DNA from: Dyella caseinilytica
GTDB lineage: Bacteria; Pseudomonadota; Gammaproteobacteria; Xanthomonadales; Rhodanobacteraceae
Length of the DNA stretch: 64,000 nucleotides
Direction of reading: 5' to 3'
NCBI RefSeq assembly: GCF_016865235.1
Contig: NZ_CP064030.1
Coordinates: forward strand, 2,356,001-2,420,000
The notes under the pieces are model-generated. The model was not told the DNA's origin, made no database searches, and worked only from the letters and a program-made list of their open reading frames with translations. Made by a program: the position numbers and the translations under genes. Position 1 is the stretch's first letter, and every line of letters begins with the position of its first letter. Below are positions 9,067 through 17,486 of this stretch, in pieces.

Positions 9067-10500
9067 CTAACCCTCCATGTCTTCCAGTTCCTTGCCACGG
9101 GTTTCATGTACATAGCGTTGCACGAAGAATACCGACACTGCAGCGGCCGCAGCATACAGGCCGTAGGCGCCGGCCAGGCCGATGCAGGCAAGCAGGATCG
9201 GGAAGGTTACGGTAATGAGAAAATTCGATGTCCACTGAGCGGCTCCGGCCACGGCGAGGCCGGAGCCACGAATCTGATTGGGAAACATCTCGCCGAGCAT
9301 CACCCACATGACGGGTCCCCACGACATGTTGAAGAAGATCACGTAGAGATTCGCTGCCACCAGCGCCAGCGTTCCCATCGAAGGAGAGAGCACAAGCTTG
9401 CCGTGGATATCAACTCCCGCCTCAGCGAATGCGAAAGTGACCAGGATCAGAGCGATCGCCATACCAAGCGAACCGATCCAAAGCAGCGGCTTGCGGCCGA
9501 TCCGATCGATAAGCACGACGGCAATGAGACACGCACCGATACTCAATGCGCCGGAAAGAACGTTGATGAGCAGCGCATCGTTCTCGGAAAATCCCACTGC
9601 CTGCCAGAGAACCGCACCGTAGTAGAACACCACATTGATGCCAACTAGCTGCTGAAACGTGGCGAGGCCGATGCCAACCCAAACAATGGGCCGGATTTTT
9701 CCGCTGGCTTTATTCAACAGATCGGACATTTTCGGGCGATGTCGGTCCCCCGCCAATGAAGCGCCAATGTCGGCCAGCTTGGCTCGCGCCTCGCTTTCAC
9801 CATAAAGCTTTTCCAATACCGCGAAAGCGTCGCTATCACGACGTTTCACCACCAGATAACGCGGACTTTCAGGAATAAACATGAGCGATGCAAAAAACAG
9901 CAATGACGGCAAAGCCATCATCCAGAACATCCAGCGCCATGCAGCCTGATGCAGCCAAAGAGTACCGGTCGACACGCCAGCCGCTTTCGCCAGCAGGTAA
10001 TTGCTCAGGAACGCGCAAAAGAGACCGCTGATGATGGCAATCTGCTGCACGGTTGCCAATCGGCCACGGTATCTTGCCGGGGCGACTTCGGCGATGTAGG
10101 CAGGTGCCATGACGCTGGCGGCGCCGACCGCGAAACCGCCCATGACACGCGCGGCAACAAAGAACCAGGAACTCCACGCCGCACCCGCGCCCAGTGCCGA
10201 AAGCAGGAAGAGCACAGCGGCGATGATCAATACGGAGCGTCGCCCCCAGTAGTCAGCCACGCGCCCGGCGAAAAACGCCCCGAGTGCGCAACCAAGCAGC
10301 ATGGAAGCGACTTCGAAGCCGACCTGACTGGAGCTGGAATGGAATGTCGTCTTGAGTCCGTCGACAGTGCCGTTGATGACACCGCTGTCGAAGCCAAAAA
10401 GGAAGCCTCCGAGCGTTGCTACGCAACTAATCTGCACGATAAGCCGAGTGTTCTCCTCTCCTCGTGCAAGAAGAGCATTGTCCATCGAGATGTCATTCAT
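9067..10500 (-). CDS. xylE: D-xylose:H+ symporter, MFS sugar porter family
   Basis: A 477-residue inner-membrane permease with 12 predicted helices that should import D-xylose with protons. It shows the sugar-porter signatures GRVADYWGRRS after helix 2, PESPRYLV after helix 6, GRKPLL after helix 8, and HETRGKELED at the C-terminus (a variant of PETKG). The helix-7 motif QQLVGINVVFYY keeps the two glutamines and the asparagine that contact xylose in E. coli XylE. The ATG at 10500, 22 bases after the xylB stop, is preferred to longer in-frame starts that would overlap xylB. It is the last gene of xylA-xylB-xylE. Confidence 0.9.
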   Translation of the reverse strand: MNDISMDNALLARGEENTRLIVQISCVATLGGFLFGFDSGVINGTVDGLKTTFHSSSSQVGFEVASMLLGCALGAFFAGRVADYWGRRSVLIIAAVLFLLSALGAGAAWSSWFFVAARVMGGFAVGAASVMAPAYIAEVAPARYRGRLATVQQIAIISGLFCAFLSNYLLAKAAGVSTGTLWLHQAAWRWMFWMMALPSLLFFASLMFIPESPRYLVVKRRDSDAFAVLEKLYGESEARAKLADIGASLAGDRHRPKMSDLLNKASGKIRPIVWVGIGLATFQQLVGINVVFYYGAVLWQAVGFSENDALLINVLSGALSIGACLIAVVLIDRIGRKPLLWIGSLGMAIALILVTFAFAEAGVDIHGKLVLSPSMGTLALVAANLYVIFFNMSWGPVMWVMLGEMFPNQIRGSGLAVAGAAQWTSNFLITVTFPILLACIGLAGAYGLYAAAAAVSVFFVQRYVHETRGKELEDMEG

Positions 10501-10522
10501 ATCGCATACCCCATGGTCTTGT

Positions 10523-12010
10523 TCATGCTTGCGCATCATCAGCGCGATACATCGCAGCAAGCTGACGATACAAGGCACGAAACTTCGGTTGCCGACGTTC
10601 GCGTAAATACGCATGACGCGAAGCATCAGGCTCGCGCACCGCTACAATGTCCGGCATACGGCAGACTTCATCGATATTGGCGCCAGGCTCGGCCGCCAGA
10701 TGCGCGAGTCTTGCTGCGCCCAAGGCCGCGCCCACTTCACCACCGACCCGCAAAGTCAAAGGCCTACCAATGATGTCGGCCAGCATCTGCATCCAGTATG
10801 CGCTGCGCGAGCCGCCACCGATCACCGTAATGTCGTCAACTTGCAAGCCGGTCGCATCGACAGCCTCGATACCATCGAGCAGACCCAGCCCAACCCCCTC
10901 CAGTGTGGCATTGGCCAGATCGGCACGCGTGCTGTCCACCCGTAATCCGGTAAATGCGCCGCAGGCATGCACGTCGTTGTGTGGTGTGCGCTCACCACTC
11001 AAATAAGGCAGGAAGATCGGGCCGTCGTGGCGCAGCCCTACCCGCTCGGCATCGGCCAGCATGGCAGCAACATCCGGATAGCCACCCAAGCTTGCCGTGA
11101 AATCCAGGCAGCTGGCGGCATTGAGCATTACCGACATCAAATGCCAGGTATCGGGCAACGCATGGCAGAAGCTGTGTACAGCATCTTCCGGCCGGGCGCG
11201 ATAACCGTCGGAAACTGCGAAATACACACCGGACGTTCCCAGCGACAGCATCGCCTGACCGTGCCTGACGATGCCGACACCTACTGCACCTGCGGCGTTG
11301 TCACCACCACCGGCAGCAACCGGAACACGCCGCATGCCCCAGCGCTCGGCCAACGATGCACTGAGATGGCCGCTTACAGCACTGCCTTCATGCAACGAAG
11401 GCATGGCCTCCTGCGGCAAGCCGCAGGCATCCAACATGGATTGGCTCCAGCGGCGTTCCTTGATGTTCAACCACAAGGTACCTGCCGCATCGGAAACATC
11501 CGTTCCGTACTCGCCAGTCAAACGCAGGCGTAAATAGTCTTTGGGCAACAACACCTTCGCAATGCGTTCGAATATCGCAGGCTCATGCTCACGTAACCAC
11601 AATAGCTTGGGTGCGGTAAAGCCGGGCATGGCGAGATTACCCGTGGTCTCGCGGAAATCCGGCCATGCTTCCATCTCACGGCATTGCGCATCGCTGCGTC
11701 CGTCGTTCCACAGAATCGCCGGGCGTAGCACGCGGTCCGCCTTATCCAGAACGGTGGCGCCGTGCATTTGTCCACTAAGACCGATCGCGGCAATGCGGCG
11801 TGGCGATATGTCTTGAGCCTTGGCCGCATTGAGCAATTGTTCGATCGATGATTGTGCGGCCTGCCACCAGTCTTCCGGATCCTGCTCCGACCAGCGCGGC
11901 TCCGGATGGGAAATGGGCAATGCATGCGAGGCCGTCGCTTGCACCGTGCCGGTCTCATCGACCAGCACGGCCTTCACCGCCGAGGTACCCAGATCAATAC
12001 CAAGAAACAT
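10523..12010 (-). CDS. xylB: Xylulokinase, FGGY family
   Basis: A 495-residue cytoplasmic kinase that phosphorylates D-xylulose to xylulose 5-phosphate for the pentose phosphate pathway. The N-terminal ATPase fold opens with GIDLGTSAVKAVLVDETG, the xylulose-binding SGQMHGA motif follows at about residues 77-83, and the catalytic aspartate is expected in AGGGDNAAGAVG. The second domain carries LSGERTPHND and the late glycine-rich IGGGSRS loop. The start at 12010 lies 8 bases after xylA and begins exactly at the fold; the longer upstream frame only overlaps xylA. No strong ribosome binding site is visible, which suggests coupling to xylA. Confidence 0.95.
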   Translation of the reverse strand: MFLGIDLGTSAVKAVLVDETGTVQATASHALPISHPEPRWSEQDPEDWWQAAQSSIEQLLNAAKAQDISPRRIAAIGLSGQMHGATVLDKADRVLRPAILWNDGRSDAQCREMEAWPDFRETTGNLAMPGFTAPKLLWLREHEPAIFERIAKVLLPKDYLRLRLTGEYGTDVSDAAGTLWLNIKERRWSQSMLDACGLPQEAMPSLHEGSAVSGHLSASLAERWGMRRVPVAAGGGDNAAGAVGVGIVRHGQAMLSLGTSGVYFAVSDGYRARPEDAVHSFCHALPDTWHLMSVMLNAASCLDFTASLGGYPDVAAMLADAERVGLRHDGPIFLPYLSGERTPHNDVHACGAFTGLRVDSTRADLANATLEGVGLGLLDGIEAVDATGLQVDDITVIGGGSRSAYWMQMLADIIGRPLTLRVGGEVGAALGAARLAHLAAEPGANIDEVCRMPDIVAVREPDASRHAYLRERRQPKFRALYRQLAAMYRADDAQA

Positions 12011-12018
12011 GCGGGCGC

Positions 12019-13335
12019 TCAACGATACAGATAGCGATTGATCAGGTTTTCCAGATACTCCTGCTTTCCGGATACGTGCGCGGGACGCAAATCGCGACGA
12101 ACCGCTTCCTCGGCCAACGTTTGCAGGCTGAAATCGCCGCCCAAAATTTGCTTGCCGAAGGACCCATCCCAACCGGCGTAACGCGAGGCTTTGAATTCCG
12201 CCAGCAGATCGCGCTCGATCATCGTTGCGGCGCGTTCCAGCGCGAGCGCAAGAGCATCGATAGCGCCGATATGGCCATGGAACAAATCTGCCGGATCGCT
12301 GCTCTGACGACGCACCTTGGTGTCGAAATTGAACCCACCGGTAGTGAACCCGCCGTGGCGTAGGATTTCGTACATCACCAACGTCAGTTCTTCGATGCTG
12401 TTGGGAAACTGATCAGTATCCCAACCATTCTGCGGGTCGCCACGATTCGCATCGATGCTGCCGAACAAGCCCAGTGAAATAGCCGTAGCGACTTCGTGAT
12501 GGAAAGAATGGCCAGCCAGGGTCGCGTGATTAGCTTCCAGATTCACACACACTTCGTTTTCGAGACCAAACTCTTTCAAGAAACCGTAGACCGTCGCGGT
12601 ATCGTAATCGTACTGATGCTTGGTCGGCTCCTGCGGCTTGGGTTCGATCAAGATCGTGCCCTTGAAGCCAATGCGATGTTTGTGTTCCACCACCATCTGG
12701 AAGAAGCGGCCCAATTGCGCGCGCTCGCGGCGAAGGTCGGTATTGAGCAGGGTGTCATAACCTTCACGACCGCCCCACAACACATAGTTCGCACCGCCCA
12801 GGCGCTGTGTCGCCGCCATGGCGTGGAACACCTGAGTTACTGCACAGGCAAACACTTCCGGCTGAGGATTGCTGGCCGCGCCTGCCGCGTAACGCGGGTG
12901 GCTGAACAGGTTGGCGGTGCCCCACAGTAGCTTGAGGCCGGTTTCCGCTTGCTTGGCTTCCAGTACGTCCACCATGGATGACAGGTTGCGTACGTACTCG
13001 CTCAAGCTGTCGCCCTCAGGCGCGACATCGGTGTCATGGAAGGTATAGAAGGGTACGCCCAGACGCCGGAAGAAATCGAAGGCTGCATCCGCTTTCAGAT
13101 GCGCCAATTTCATCGGATCGCCATGGCCTTGCCAGGGGCGATTGAAGGTGCCGCTGCCAAACATGTCGGTGCCCGGCCACACGAAACTGTGCCAATAGCA
13201 CGCAGCCAGGCGAAGGTGCTCGTCCATGCGCTTACCCAGCACGAGCCGCGCCGGATCGTAGTGTCGGAAAGCCAGGGCGTGTGGGTCGTCACCCCTCGCC
13301 AGTTGAATCGGGGGGATGTGCTCGAAATAACTCAT
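12019..13335 (-). CDS. xylA: Xylose isomerase
   Basis: A 438-residue cytoplasmic enzyme converting D-xylose to D-xylulose with two divalent metals, of the length usual for group II isomerases. The catalytic histidine is in FYTFHDTDV. The family signature is VLWGGREGYDTLLNTD, the metal-binding carboxylates lie in LIEPKPQEPTKHQ and in NLEANHATLAGH, and SIDANRGDPQNGWDTDQFP supplies the remaining aspartates. It is first in the xylA-xylB-xylE operon and divergent from the AraC-type activator xylR over a 167-bp gap, the classical arrangement. It would consume the xylose freed from xyloglucan side chains by the neighbouring GH31. Confidence 0.97.
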   Translation of the reverse strand: MSYFEHIPPIQLARGDDPHALAFRHYDPARLVLGKRMDEHLRLAACYWHSFVWPGTDMFGSGTFNRPWQGHGDPMKLAHLKADAAFDFFRRLGVPFYTFHDTDVAPEGDSLSEYVRNLSSMVDVLEAKQAETGLKLLWGTANLFSHPRYAAGAASNPQPEVFACAVTQVFHAMAATQRLGGANYVLWGGREGYDTLLNTDLRRERAQLGRFFQMVVEHKHRIGFKGTILIEPKPQEPTKHQYDYDTATVYGFLKEFGLENEVCVNLEANHATLAGHSFHHEVATAISLGLFGSIDANRGDPQNGWDTDQFPNSIEELTLVMYEILRHGGFTTGGFNFDTKVRRQSSDPADLFHGHIGAIDALALALERAATMIERDLLAEFKASRYAGWDGSFGKQILGGDFSLQTLAEEAVRRDLRPAHVSGKQEYLENLINRYLYR

Positions 13336-13502
13336 TGCTAATGCTCCTGTTCACCCGTAAAGCGTGCTGTGTGGCCTCTTAGGCCTGCAATTGCGAAATC
13401 CGCCAGCCGCACTGGGTTTTTCTTTGTCGCGTTGCGTCATGTACCCGGGCGATTGAGCTGTTAGCGTCCCCGACGACAGTAAATGCTGCTAAGTGGTACG
13501 AC
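13336..13502. promoter_or_regulatory. Divergent xylA/xylR control region
   Basis: This 167-bp gap must carry the promoters of both xylA (leftward) and xylR (rightward). A short inverted repeat, GGCCT-ctt-AGGCC, sits at 13373-13385 within 50 bases of the xylA start. I cannot recognise an E. coli-like XylR site, so the operator is not assigned. Confidence 0.6.
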
Positions 13503-14672
13503 ATGTCGCCTCATCGCATCGCACTCTTGTTTAACGCCAACAAGGTCTATGACCGGCAGGTGATCTCGGGTATTGGGCAATATCTGACCTCCACCCGGGT
13601 CACGTGGGACCTTTTCATGGAAGAGGATTTCCGCAGCCGCACGGTGGGCATCCATCTCTGGCGCGGTGACGGCATCATTGCCGACTTCGACGACCCACTG
13701 GTATGCGAGGCACTGGCGTCATCGCCCATCCCGGTTGTCGCAGTAGGCGGATCGTACGCGGACGATTCGCAATACCCGGCCAATACACCTTACGTGGCGA
13801 CCGACAACCATAAACTGGTGCGATTGGCCTACGACCACCTTATCGAACAAGGCCTACAACGCTTTGCGTTCTACGGCCTGCCGCCCGCACCCGGCAACCG
13901 CTGGGCTTGCGAGCGTGAGCTGGCATTCAAGCGCATGATCGATGCTGATGACCTGGAAGGCATCGTCTACCGTGGCTCTTCCACCAGCGCCGGCGGCTGG
14001 GGCCGCGCCCAGGAAGAAATGGTCGAGTGGGTGCGCTCGCTACCCAAGCCGATTGGCATCATCGCTGTCACCGATGCACGCGCACGCCAACTGCTGCAAG
14101 CCTGCGTCGTGGCTGATGTGCCGGTTCCCGAACAGATCGCCATCGTCGGCATCGACAATGATCCGATTGCACAGTTATTGAGCCGTATTCCGCTGACGTC
14201 GGTCATCCAGGGGGCGGAGGAAATGGGCCGCATGGCGGCGCAAGTGCTGCATCAGATGCTGCACGGTGGCGATTGCTCCACTACCCGCATCCTGGTGCCG
14301 CCGGTCGGTATCAATGTTCAGGCCACCAGCCTGCACCAGCCCATGAAGAGCGCCTATGTGATGCGCGCCAGACACTACATCCGGCAGTATGCCTGCCTGG
14401 GGATCAAGACCGAACAGGTCGCCGATTACGTCGGCATCTCTCGCACCTTGCTGGAAGAGCATTTCAAGCGCGAGCTGAAACAGTCCGTGCATCAGACCAT
14501 ACTGGAGCACAAGCTAGGTATTGCGCGCACCATGCTGGCCGATTCTTCGATCCCGCTGACTGACGTGGCGATACGCAGCGGATTTACCTCGCTGCAGTAC
14601 ATGTATGCCGTGTTCCGGCGCGAGTTCAACTGTACGCCGCGGCAGTTTATGGAGAACGTGCGGAGTCATTGA
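13503..14672 (+). CDS. xylR: Xylose operon activator, AraC family with LacI-like sensor
   Basis: A 389-residue regulator with the layout of E. coli XylR: a periplasmic-binding-protein-like sugar sensor at about residues 1-275 and a double AraC helix-turn-helix at about 285-389. The first HTH is around KTEQVADYVGISRTLLEEHF and the second around LTDVAIRSGFTSLQYMYAVF, ending with the CTPRQF motif typical of AraC proteins. It should bind D-xylose and activate xylA-xylB-xylE, and possibly the facing GH31 gene. The ATG at 13503 opens the sensor fold directly; the ribosome binding site is weak. Confidence 0.92.
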   Translation: MSPHRIALLFNANKVYDRQVISGIGQYLTSTRVTWDLFMEEDFRSRTVGIHLWRGDGIIADFDDPLVCEALASSPIPVVAVGGSYADDSQYPANTPYVATDNHKLVRLAYDHLIEQGLQRFAFYGLPPAPGNRWACERELAFKRMIDADDLEGIVYRGSSTSAGGWGRAQEEMVEWVRSLPKPIGIIAVTDARARQLLQACVVADVPVPEQIAIVGIDNDPIAQLLSRIPLTSVIQGAEEMGRMAAQVLHQMLHGGDCSTTRILVPPVGINVQATSLHQPMKSAYVMRARHYIRQYACLGIKTEQVADYVGISRTLLEEHFKRELKQSVHQTILEHKLGIARTMLADSSIPLTDVAIRSGFTSLQYMYAVFRREFNCTPRQFMENVRSH

Positions 14673-14971
14673 AGGCTGGCGTTCAACGCTTCCCAACCAT
14701 CCGCACAGCTGTATGTGAGCCTTGGGCGTCCACCAAACCGATCGCCATCCCGGCGACGGCCGGAGGCGCTGTGATGACAGTGGGCGAGATAGCGTTCTCT
14801 GGCCTGCATTAAGTTCGGATCGTCGCTTCGAGCCAAGGTAAGAAATTCACCACATCGCATTCCCTTTTTTCAAAGACGCGAACGAAACGCCGACACGATC
14901 GGCGATTATTGCCCGCTATCGCCCGGATTTGCGGCAAGGGGCGGCACCTTTACCCGAAACAGGGGATCGAC

Positions 14972-17323
14972 ATGGCTGGCAAGACCAAGCAAATCGTCTT
15001 CAATAAAAGATTGGGCAACGCGCACGCGCGCCTGGCTTGCGCGATTGCGCTGAGCCTGTGCGGAGGGAGTGCCCTTGCCGCTCCATTGGCAGTGTTGAAT
15101 CACAACGGCAGCTATGTCGTTGTCGAGAGCTACGCACCCAATATCGTCCGCGTCACGATCAGCGATAACGCATCAAAAGCGGAGGCAGCCCCTGGCTACG
15201 GCTTCGTCGGCACCCCCGATGAAAGCGGCTGGACACACCAGGCCAATGCCAGCAGCGACCGCTTCGTTTCCAAGGCACTCACGCTGGAAATCGTCCAGCC
15301 CAAGCAAGGGCCCATGGACACCATGGCGCGCTATTTCGCGCCAACCCTGCCTCCGGTCGCGTTGAAGGTCAGCAAGCCCGACGGCGAAGTGATCCTCGAT
15401 ATGACGGGCTGGGAAATGTCGCCGCACAAGGTGAACGGCGAACAGACCTATCGCGTGGGCGCCAGCTTTGTCGCACCGGCGGACGAGCATTACTACGGCC
15501 TGGGCCAGAATCAGGAAGGCATCCTCGATTACCGGGAGCGCACGGTCGAGTGCAAGCACGACTATGATGCACCGGCCGGCGAAACGGTCTGTGTCCCCTT
15601 TCTGGTGACCAACAAAGGCTACGGCATCCTGTGGGACAACCCATCGGCCACCCGCATCTCCGCAGCGGTGAACGGGCGCACTTTATGGCAATCCAATGTT
15701 GGTGAGCGCGTATCGTTCTTCATCATCACTGGCAACACCACCGACGACATCTATGCCGGCTACCGCAAGCTCACCGGTGCCACGCCGTTGCCCCCCAAAG
15801 CCGCCTTTGGATTTATTCAAAGCAAGGCGCGTTACGAAAGCCAGCAGCAGATTCTCGACGCTGCCGCGGGCTATCGCCAACGCGGCTATCCGCTCGACAT
15901 TATCGTGCTTGACTGGTTCTACTGGACCAAGATGGGACAGTTCGACATCAATCCCGCCGAGTTCCCCGATCCTGCAGCCATGAACAAGACGCTGCATGAT
16001 GAAGGTATACAGACCATCATCAGCGTATGGCCACGCTTCGAGCGTACATCGCGATTCTTTTCATTCCTGGCCAGCCATGGCTGGCTTCTGAAGGATGCCA
16101 ACGGCCAGCCGGTTGATGGCTTGCCATTTCGCAACGACCGCGCCGGCGCACTGATCGACAGCACCAACCCGCAGGCACGTGCCTGGTACTGGGGACAGAT
16201 ACGCGACAATCTCGCTTCGAAAGGTTTCGACTATTTCTGGCTGGACGAAACCGAGCCAGATCTGGTGCCCGACGGCTCGTTCTACAGTATCGGTTCGGGC
16301 GATCGCTATCACAATGTGTTCCCGCTGCTGCACACCGAGGGCGTGTCCGAAGGCTCGCGCCGCGACCGGCCAAACAAGCGCAACCTGATTCTGGCCCGCG
16401 CCGCCTATATCGGCGCGCAACGCAACGGTGCGCTATTCTGGTCCTCGGATATCCAGCCAACCTGGGAAGCGCTTAAGCGCCAGGTACCTACCGGCCTGGA
16501 TTTCACTGCTTCAGGCCTGGCCTACTGGGGCAACGACATCGGTGGTTGGCAGCCGCTCCCACCCGAGCACACGCCAGCGCACAAACCGCTACTCGATCCA
16601 TCCGATGCACGCACAGTGGTCGGCGGTTACGACGATTATCCGGAGCTATTCGCGCGCTGGTTCCAGTACGGCACCTTTACGCCCACGTTGCGCGTGCATG
16701 GCATGCGCAAGGCGGTCGAGGTATGGGCGTACGGCAAAGGCGCCGAGCAGGTGGTCGTGAAATACCTGAGGCTTCGCTACAGCCTGATCCCGTATACCTA
16801 CGCGCTTGGCAAGCATACCTATGACAGCGGCGCACCATTCATGCGCGGCCTTTTCATGGATTTCCCGGACGATCCCAACGTTGCCACAATCGGCGACGAA
16901 TATATGTTCGGCCCGGCTTTCCTGGTCGCGCCGGTCACCGACCAAGGTGTGGAGCACCGCAAGGTTTATCTACCGGCGGGAAGTGATTGGTACAACTTCT
17001 GGACCAACGAGAAATTCACCGGTGGCCAGACGATCGACGTATCAGCACCTATCGACACCATTCCGTTGTTCGTACGCGCCGGCTCAATCATCCCGATGGG
17101 TGAGCAGATTCCCAGCACCGCCACCCCGCAGAAGTTGGCCTCCATCCGTGTTTATCCCGGCAAGGATGCGGATTTTGTGCTCTACGACGATGATGGCGTC
17201 AGCTACAACTACGAGCATGGCTCTGGCAAGAGCACCCGGCTGCACTGGAACGATAAGCAGCAGACGCTTAGTGCGAGCGACGGCATGGACGTCAGCAAGC
17301 TGATTCAGGTGATGGGACGGTAA
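14972..17323 (+). CDS. GH31 alpha-xylosidase, xyloglucan type
   Basis: A 783-residue secreted GH31 enzyme expected to remove the terminal alpha-1,6-xylose from xyloglucan oligosaccharides. The ATG at 14972 follows AGGGGA and opens a signal peptide ending near ALAAP. An N-terminal beta-sandwich precedes the barrel; the nucleophile is D425 in WLDETEPD, the W-x-D-x-x-E-P form seen in xyloglucan alpha-xylosidases, and the acid/base is D522 in WGNDIGG. C-terminal beta domains end the protein. It lacks the PA14 insert known from the Cellvibrio xyloglucan enzyme. It stands between xylR and the converging GH3 gene. The family is certain; alpha-glucosidase activity is the alternative. Confidence 0.92.
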   Translation: MAGKTKQIVFNKRLGNAHARLACAIALSLCGGSALAAPLAVLNHNGSYVVVESYAPNIVRVTISDNASKAEAAPGYGFVGTPDESGWTHQANASSDRFVSKALTLEIVQPKQGPMDTMARYFAPTLPPVALKVSKPDGEVILDMTGWEMSPHKVNGEQTYRVGASFVAPADEHYYGLGQNQEGILDYRERTVECKHDYDAPAGETVCVPFLVTNKGYGILWDNPSATRISAAVNGRTLWQSNVGERVSFFIITGNTTDDIYAGYRKLTGATPLPPKAAFGFIQSKARYESQQQILDAAAGYRQRGYPLDIIVLDWFYWTKMGQFDINPAEFPDPAAMNKTLHDEGIQTIISVWPRFERTSRFFSFLASHGWLLKDANGQPVDGLPFRNDRAGALIDSTNPQARAWYWGQIRDNLASKGFDYFWLDETEPDLVPDGSFYSIGSGDRYHNVFPLLHTEGVSEGSRRDRPNKRNLILARAAYIGAQRNGALFWSSDIQPTWEALKRQVPTGLDFTASGLAYWGNDIGGWQPLPPEHTPAHKPLLDPSDARTVVGGYDDYPELFARWFQYGTFTPTLRVHGMRKAVEVWAYGKGAEQVVVKYLRLRYSLIPYTYALGKHTYDSGAPFMRGLFMDFPDDPNVATIGDEYMFGPAFLVAPVTDQGVEHRKVYLPAGSDWYNFWTNEKFTGGQTIDVSAPIDTIPLFVRAGSIIPMGEQIPSTATPQKLASIRVYPGKDADFVLYDDDGVSYNYEHGSGKSTRLHWNDKQQTLSASDGMDVSKLIQVMGR

Positions 17324-17347
17324 ACAGACAGCTGTGCGAGCTGTTAC

Positions 17348-17452
17348 GCCCTCCCCAGCTCACCGGGGAGGGCTGGAGTGAGTTGAACACTTGCCAAAAG
17401 CTCTCCCTCCAGCAAGTGTTAACTCCGCCCCCTGCCCACAGAAGCTAGCCTT
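17348..17452. repeat. Three stacked inverted repeats between GH31 and GH3
   Basis: The gap between convergent genes holds GCCCTCCCC/GGGGAGGGC (17348-17373), then AACACTTGC/GCAAGTGTT (17386-17420), then a GC-rich repeat of CCCCCTGC and GCAGGGGG type up to about 17452. They can act as a two-way terminator. The first resembles the CCCTCTCC-type hairpins at 24266-24288, which suggests a dispersed repeat family. Confidence 0.65.
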
Positions 17453-17486
17453 GCGCCGCAAGCACAAGCAGGGGGAGGAGCAAGTA

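Noticed and set aside
13373..13385. GGCCT-ctt-AGGCC as definite XylR operator
   Set aside because: The repeat is short and does not resemble known XylR sites; it is only mentioned under the control region.
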